From an uncultured Planctomycetota bacterium (GTDB taxonomy: Bacteria > Planctomycetota > SZUA-567 > JAFGNG01): a DNA stretch of 9,894 nucleotides. Position numbers and translations under genes: made by a program. Each line of letters starts with the position of its first letter. Positions within the stretch are counted from its first letter, which is position 1. The stretch covers positions 1 through 9,894 of the forward strand of contig CAMZKK010000184.1 of assembly GCA_947311175.1 (NCBI GenBank), written 5' to 3'. This document shows, piece by piece, positions 7,005 to 9,894 of the stretch. The notes below the pieces were generated by a model. It worked only from the letters and a program-made list of their open reading frames with translations, had not been told where the DNA came from and searched no databases.

Positions 7005-8030
7005 TCAAAGATTACTGTTGTAGGTAAAGTCAATGATGTTTTGCATCATCTTTACGGTTTCAACCGGATATTTTCCTACTGCTGTCTCTCCAGATAACAT
7101 TACATAGTCGGAGCCGTCAAGAACGGCATTAGCAACATCAGAAACTTCTGCCCTAGTCGGTCTTAAACTATTTGTCATTGATTCTAGCATCTGGGTGGCA
7201 GTTATATCAATCTTTCTCAATTTATTTGTTAGGTTTATTATCCGTTTTTGCATTACCGGAACTTGATAGATGGGAATAGAAACCCCCATATCGCCACGGG
7301 CAACCATAATTCCATCCGCTTCTTCAAGGATTTCCTCTCTGGCATTAATCCCCTCAAGATTTTCAATTTTGGCTATGGTTTGGCATTTAAAATCAAGGGT
7401 TGCCATATGGCTTTTTAGGTTTATCATGTCATCTTTGTTGCGAACAAAGGACTGTGCAATGAAATCAACATTATTCTTTGCCCCAAAATTTATGTTTTCT
7501 TTATCTTTTTGGGTAAGTAATTCGAAGTCAAGAACGAGGTTAGGGATGTTTACGCCCTTGTGGCTTTTTAATACTCCCGGAACAATTACCTTGGTTTCAA
7601 TAAAGTCATCTCCTGATGAGATTACTTTTAATAGAATTGTCCCATCGTCAATATATATCTCTAATCCTTCTGTAAACGAAGAGAGATTACCATCATAATC
7701 AAATGGAATAACTTTGATGTTTTCACCATTAAAATTGATGTTATTTGTTAAAAATATTTTGTCATCGCCCATGATTGAAACTGGCTCATTGTTCCACAAC
7801 TGTCCTAATCGTATCCTAAAACCTTCAAGATCTTGGAGGATTTTTATATTGTATCCCTCTTTGTTTAATTCTCTAATTGTGTCTATCTTTGTTTGGTGTT
7901 CTTCGAGGGTACCGTGTGAAAAATTAAGGCGTGCAACATTCATTCCCACCCTTGCCATTTCTCGTAAAATGTCTAATGACGAACTTACCGGTCCGATTGT
8001 GCAGATTATTTTTGTCTTTACTGTTTCCAT
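7005..8030 (-). CDS. pyk: Pyruvate kinase, short form lacking the C-terminal domain
   Basis: Pyruvate kinase converts phosphoenolpyruvate and ADP to pyruvate and ATP, the last step of glycolysis. The catalytic barrel is complete: KTKIICTIGP (5-14), RLNFSHG (34-40), the conserved AKIEN block with catalytic Lys221 and metal ligand Glu223, DGIMVARGDMG (239-249, metal ligand Asp247), ATQMLESM, RPTRAEVSDVANAVLDG and VMLSGETAVGKYPVE. The protein is 341 residues, against about 470 for the usual form. The C-terminal domain of about 130 residues, which carries the allosteric effector site in many pyruvate kinases, is absent. QDLEGFRIRLG also departs from the common LDLKGPEIR. The stop is followed at once by the lipoprotein gene, so no remnant of the missing domain is left. 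The start ATG has GAGGG about 9 bases upstream. Confidence 0.93.
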   Translation of the reverse strand: METVKTKIICTIGPVSSSLDILREMARVGMNVARLNFSHGTLEEHQTKIDTIRELNKEGYNIKILQDLEGFRIRLGQLWNNEPVSIMGDDKIFLTNNINFNGENIKVIPFDYDGNLSSFTEGLEIYIDDGTILLKVISSGDDFIETKVIVPGVLKSHKGVNIPNLVLDFELLTQKDKENINFGAKNNVDFIAQSFVRNKDDMINLKSHMATLDFKCQTIAKIENLEGINAREEILEEADGIMVARGDMGVSIPIYQVPVMQKRIINLTNKLRKIDITATQMLESMTNSLRPTRAEVSDVANAVLDGSDYVMLSGETAVGKYPVETVKMMQNIIDFTYNSNL

Positions 8031-8048
8031 AATTTTCCCTCAAACAAT

Positions 8049-8076
8049 GAATTGTATAAAAAAATCCTGTCTATTT
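8049..8076 (-). promoter_or_regulatory. Very tentative pyk promoter inside the cheW terminator
   Basis: Only 29 bases separate the terminator stem from the pyk start, so a pyk promoter must overlap the hairpin or lie upstream of it. On the minus strand TATACA follows the T-run, with CTGCCA 18 bases before it in the hairpin loop and stem. The match to consensus is poor, and read-through from cheW is the alternative. Confidence 0.2.
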
Positions 8077-8093
8077 TGGCAGACAGGATTTTT
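8058..8093 (-). terminator. Rho-independent terminator after cheW
   Basis: A perfect 13-bp stem (8060-8072 with 8081-8093) encloses an 8-base loop. The core is ATCCTGTCT/AGACAGGAT. On the minus strand the stem runs into seven T residues (8064-8058). It lies 18 bases beyond the cheW stop and 29 bases before the pyk start codon. The plus strand also ends in five T residues, so it could work in both directions. Confidence 0.88.
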
Positions 8094-8111
8094 GATTTAT
8101 CTTTTTTTTAT

Positions 8112-8621
8112 TTATGCTTCTACTGTCTGTAGCGCACCCATTTCTTCGTCTTGTAGTAATTTAGCTAAGTCTAATAATATATTTACTTCATCGCCAATCT
8201 TACCAAGACCAAGAATATATTTTGCTCTTTCTGAATCTCTTGATACCGCAGGAGGAGGGGATACATTTTCAGGATTGATTTCACGAACTTCTTGAACTGT
8301 GTCAACAATCAAGCCAACTGAAGTATCTTCAATATTGACCACAACGACACAGGTTCTTTCGTCGTATTCTCGTGGTTTCATATTGAACCTTAATCTAATG
8401 TCAAGGACCGGAATGACCTGTCCTCTAAGATTTACAACCCCTTTAATGAAGTTTGGCATATCCGGAACTTCGGTTATCTTTTGTACTCCAACAATTTCAG
8501 TAACATAACGAATTTCAATTCCATAAACTTCATCGCCTAATTGGAATGTCAAGTAGCGATTACTTAGGGTGTCTTCATCTTCATCATAAAGGTCATCTTC
8601 GGTTACATCTACATCTGCCAC
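8112..8621 (-). CDS. cheW: Chemotaxis coupling protein CheW
   Basis: CheW links chemoreceptors (methyl-accepting proteins) to the CheA kinase at the cell pole. The 169-residue product begins with an acidic segment (ADVDVTEDDLYDEDED). A complete CheW domain follows: YLTFQLGDEVYGIEIRYVTEIVG, ITEVPDMPNFIKGVVNLRGQVIPVLDIRLRF with the NLRG receptor/CheA-contact motif, VGLIVDTVQEV and ILGLGKIGDEVNILLDLAKLL. I place the start at GTG (8621-8619) because AAGGAG (8633-8628) lies 6 bases upstream. The frame stays open to an ATG at 8720, but that would put the start upstream of the promoter at 8649-8676. No cheA, receptor or flagellar gene is in the window, so it is an isolated chemotaxis gene that ends at its own terminator. 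Confidence 0.94.
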   Translation of the reverse strand: MADVDVTEDDLYDEDEDTLSNRYLTFQLGDEVYGIEIRYVTEIVGVQKITEVPDMPNFIKGVVNLRGQVIPVLDIRLRFNMKPREYDERTCVVVVNIEDTSVGLIVDTVQEVREINPENVSPPPAVSRDSERAKYILGLGKIGDEVNILLDLAKLLQDEEMGALQTVEA

Positions 8622-8648
8622 ATTTTTCTCCTTATAAAGTATGTTAGT

Positions 8649-8676
8649 AGTATAATGTATTATATTCAAATGGCAA
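8649..8676 (-). promoter_or_regulatory. Promoter of cheW
   Basis: On the minus strand TTGCCA (8676-8671) and TATACT (8654-8649) are 16 bases apart, close to the sigma-70 type consensus. Transcription would start near 8642, leaving a short leader with the AAGGAG ribosome site. This supports the GTG start of cheW. Confidence 0.6.
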
Positions 8677-8766
8677 ATTTTTTGTAGATATTTTTGATAT
8701 TTTCCCTCAAATTTATACACAGCATTGTCGCCATCTTAAAAAAATAGAGTACTATATTTTTGGAAG

Positions 8767-8795
8767 TTGCTTTATTTTTTTGTTGTTGGTATGAT
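8767..8795 (+). promoter_or_regulatory. Promoter of the bacteriohemerythrin gene
   Basis: TTGCTT (8767-8772) and TATGAT (8790-8795) are 17 bases apart. The predicted transcription start near 8802 falls on the dyad at 8799-8813, and the leader of about 29 bases includes the AGGAG site at 8821-8825. Confidence 0.55.
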
Positions 8796-8798
8796 GAA

Positions 8799-8813
8799 CA
8801 TATTGTTAATATG
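8799..8813. promoter_or_regulatory. Operator-like dyad at the bacteriohemerythrin transcription start
   Basis: CATATT-GTT-AATATG is a perfect inverted repeat with 6-base arms, centred about 10 bases downstream of the TATGAT -10 box. The position is right for a repressor site, but no regulator is known and the spacing does not match an FNR box. Confidence 0.35.
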
Positions 8814-8830
8814 CGAAACGAGGAGTTAAA

Positions 8831-9232
8831 ATGCAAGATGTGTTATATATAAATTGGAGTGACGATAATAATCTTGGTATTCCTATAATTGATGAACAAC
8901 ATCGAGGGATTATTTCTACAATTAATTCTCTTTATTATTTTATTCAAATGGGACAAGGTGAAGAAATTTTAGAATCTATCTTGATTATGTTGATACAATA
9001 TACCGAGATTCATTTTGCAACAGAAGAAGGAATTATTGCAAAAGTAAATTACCCTGCATTTGCAGAGCATAAGGCATTACACAGCACTTTAATTGGGAAA
9101 ACCAAACGACTCTCACTTGACATCAACAAGGGCAAAGACGCAACTAATGTATTGAAATTTTTAAGAGATTGGTGGCTGAATCATATCAATAAAGAAGATA
9201 AGAAATATGTTCAATTTTTGAACTTACAGTAA
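8831..9232 (+). CDS. Bacteriohemerythrin (diiron oxygen-binding protein)
   Basis: Bacteriohemerythrins are cytoplasmic four-helix proteins that bind oxygen reversibly at a diiron centre. They serve in oxygen storage, delivery, scavenging or sensing. All seven expected iron ligands are present: His24 (DEQHRG), His61 and Glu65 (IHFATEEG), His80 and His84 (AFAEHKALH), and His118 and Asp123 (WLNHINKEDKKY). The N-terminal YINWSDDNNLGIPIIDEQH is also typical. The length of 133 residues equals that of a stand-alone single-domain protein, with no receptor or signalling domain attached. The start ATG has AGGAG (8821-8825) 5 bases upstream, and a promoter lies at 8767-8795. The gene is divergent from cheW and 52 bp upstream of the fumarase gene on the same strand. 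No terminator is seen in that gap, so the two may be cotranscribed. Confidence 0.95.
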   Translation: MQDVLYINWSDDNNLGIPIIDEQHRGIISTINSLYYFIQMGQGEEILESILIMLIQYTEIHFATEEGIIAKVNYPAFAEHKALHSTLIGKTKRLSLDINKGKDATNVLKFLRDWWLNHINKEDKKYVQFLNLQ

Positions 9233-9284
9233 ATACTAAGCAACTTCGTGCGTCTCACATTCTTCTTTAATAGGAAGCAAATAT

Positions 9285-9894
9285 ATGAAAATAATTAATA
9301 TTGAAACTATCAAGACAGAAATTTGCAAGCTCATAGAGCAGGCATCATTTAATTTAGGAGCAAGAGAAATTAAAGCTATTTCGCAGGCGAGAGATATTGA
9401 GGATGACGGTTCAACAGCAAAAGCTATTCTTGGTAGGGTTCTTGAAAATGCCGAGATTGCAAAGCTTGAGCATCGACCATTGTGTCAAGATACTGGCTTT
9501 GCGGTTTTTTTCTTAGAGGTTGGACAAGATGTTCATATCGTTGGTGGTGAACTTGAATCGGGAATTAACGATGCGGTGGCAGAAAGTTACAAAAAGTTTT
9601 TCTTACGGAAAAGTATCTTAGGTCATCCCATAACTCGTAAAAATACCGGAAATAATACTCCGGCAGTAATTCATATAGATATTGTTAAGGGTGAACAGTT
9701 AAAGATTGTTTTTGATGCAAAAGGTGGTGGCTGTGAGAATATGTCAAAGCTGGCAATGCTTCCTCCTTCAGCCGGCATTGAGGGAGTTATTGATTTTGTC
9801 GTTAATTCAGTTGTTGATGCCGGAGGCAATCCTTGTCCTCCGGTAATTGTTGGGGTAGGGCTTGGTGGAACATTTGAAAAATCTGCAATCCTTG
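9285..9894 (+). CDS. Class I fumarate hydratase, alpha subunit (3' end outside window)
   Basis: The frame starts at ATG 9285 (AGGA at 9272-9275) and stays open to the window edge, giving 203 residues of an expected 280 or so. Class I fumarases interconvert fumarate and malate with an oxygen-sensitive [4Fe-4S] cluster. Split alpha/beta forms are common in anaerobes and archaea. Motifs seen are RPLCQDTGFAVFF with Cys67, GHPITRKNTGNNTPAVIH, AKGGGCENMSKLAML and GGNPCPPVIVGVGLGGTFE with Cys184. Cys67 and Cys184 correspond to the first two cluster ligands. The third is expected beyond the window. Related L-tartrate dehydratase alpha subunits share this fold, so the substrate is likely but not certain. 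A beta-subunit gene is expected to follow. Confidence 0.93.
   Translation, partial: MKIINIETIKTEICKLIEQASFNLGAREIKAISQARDIEDDGSTAKAILGRVLENAEIAKLEHRPLCQDTGFAVFFLEVGQDVHIVGGELESGINDAVAESYKKFFLRKSILGHPITRKNTGNNTPAVIHIDIVKGEQLKIVFDAKGGGCENMSKLAMLPPSAGIEGVIDFVVNSVVDAGGNPCPPVIVGVGLGGTFEKSAIL

Noticed and set aside
6770..7027. Plus-strand 85-residue reading frame opposite the lipoprotein
   Set aside because: The minus strand has a clear signal peptide, lipobox and operon position. The plus frame has no ribosome site or motif.
7005..7030. Frameshift or nonsense mutation truncating pyk
   Set aside because: The bases after the stop are the beginning of the lipoprotein gene in another frame. No sequence resembling the missing C-terminal domain follows in any frame.
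7270..7698. Plus-strand 142-residue reading frame
   Set aside because: It is antisense to the conserved core of pyruvate kinase and is explained as a shadow frame.
7714..8295. Plus-strand 193-residue reading frame
   Set aside because: It runs antisense through the start of pyk, the cheW terminator and the end of cheW, has no ribosome site, and shows no protein-like motifs.
8622..8720. Extended cheW N-terminus starting at ATG 8720
   Set aside because: The extra 33 residues lie across and upstream of a good promoter (8649-8676), and a strong AAGGAG precedes the GTG at 8621. The CheW domain does not need them.

Overview
The window is an AT-rich, gene-dense piece of a bacterial chromosome. It probably comes from an anaerobe or microaerophile. 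The evidence is a glycine decarboxylase split into two subunits, an oxygen-labile class I (Fe-S) fumarase, a bacteriohemerythrin, and a CheW that implies chemotaxis. Starts include ATG and GTG, and Shine-Dalgarno sites are clear. I cannot assign a phylum from the sequence. No rRNA, tRNA, CRISPR array, transposase or phage gene was seen.

Layout. Positions 3-413 hold the 3' end of an unrecognised gene. Positions 570-5110 are one plus-strand operon, gcvT-gcvH-gcvPA-gcvPB, encoding the T, H and both P subunits of the glycine cleavage system. The L protein (lipoamide dehydrogenase) is not here. The operon ends at a strong hairpin terminator (5154-5194). Ten bases beyond it starts an unusual fusion gene (5204-6373): an S26-type signal-peptidase-like domain, with Cys where the catalytic Ser is expected, joined to an HPr-kinase-like P-loop domain. 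Convergent to it is a minus-strand pair, a pyruvate kinase without its C-terminal domain (8030-7005) and a small lipoprotein (6996-6514). Between the convergent ends lies a MITE-like repeat (6361-6519) whose terminal inverted repeats supply both stop codons. Further right, cheW (minus, 8621-8112) and a bacteriohemerythrin gene (plus, 8831-9232) diverge from a 209-bp region with recognisable promoters. The window ends inside a fumarase class I alpha-subunit gene (9285 onward).

How the genes work together. GcvT, GcvH and GcvPA/PB act with an L protein encoded elsewhere to cleave glycine to CO2, NH3 and methylene-tetrahydrofolate. Pyruvate kinase and fumarase are central carbon enzymes but sit in separate transcription units. 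CheW and bacteriohemerythrin point to motility and oxygen sensing or handling. The points that most deserve a second look are the Cys-substituted peptidase/kinase fusion, the stop-codon-supplying repeat, the inverted pair of palindromic repeats at the two ends of the gcv operon, and the short pyruvate kinase.
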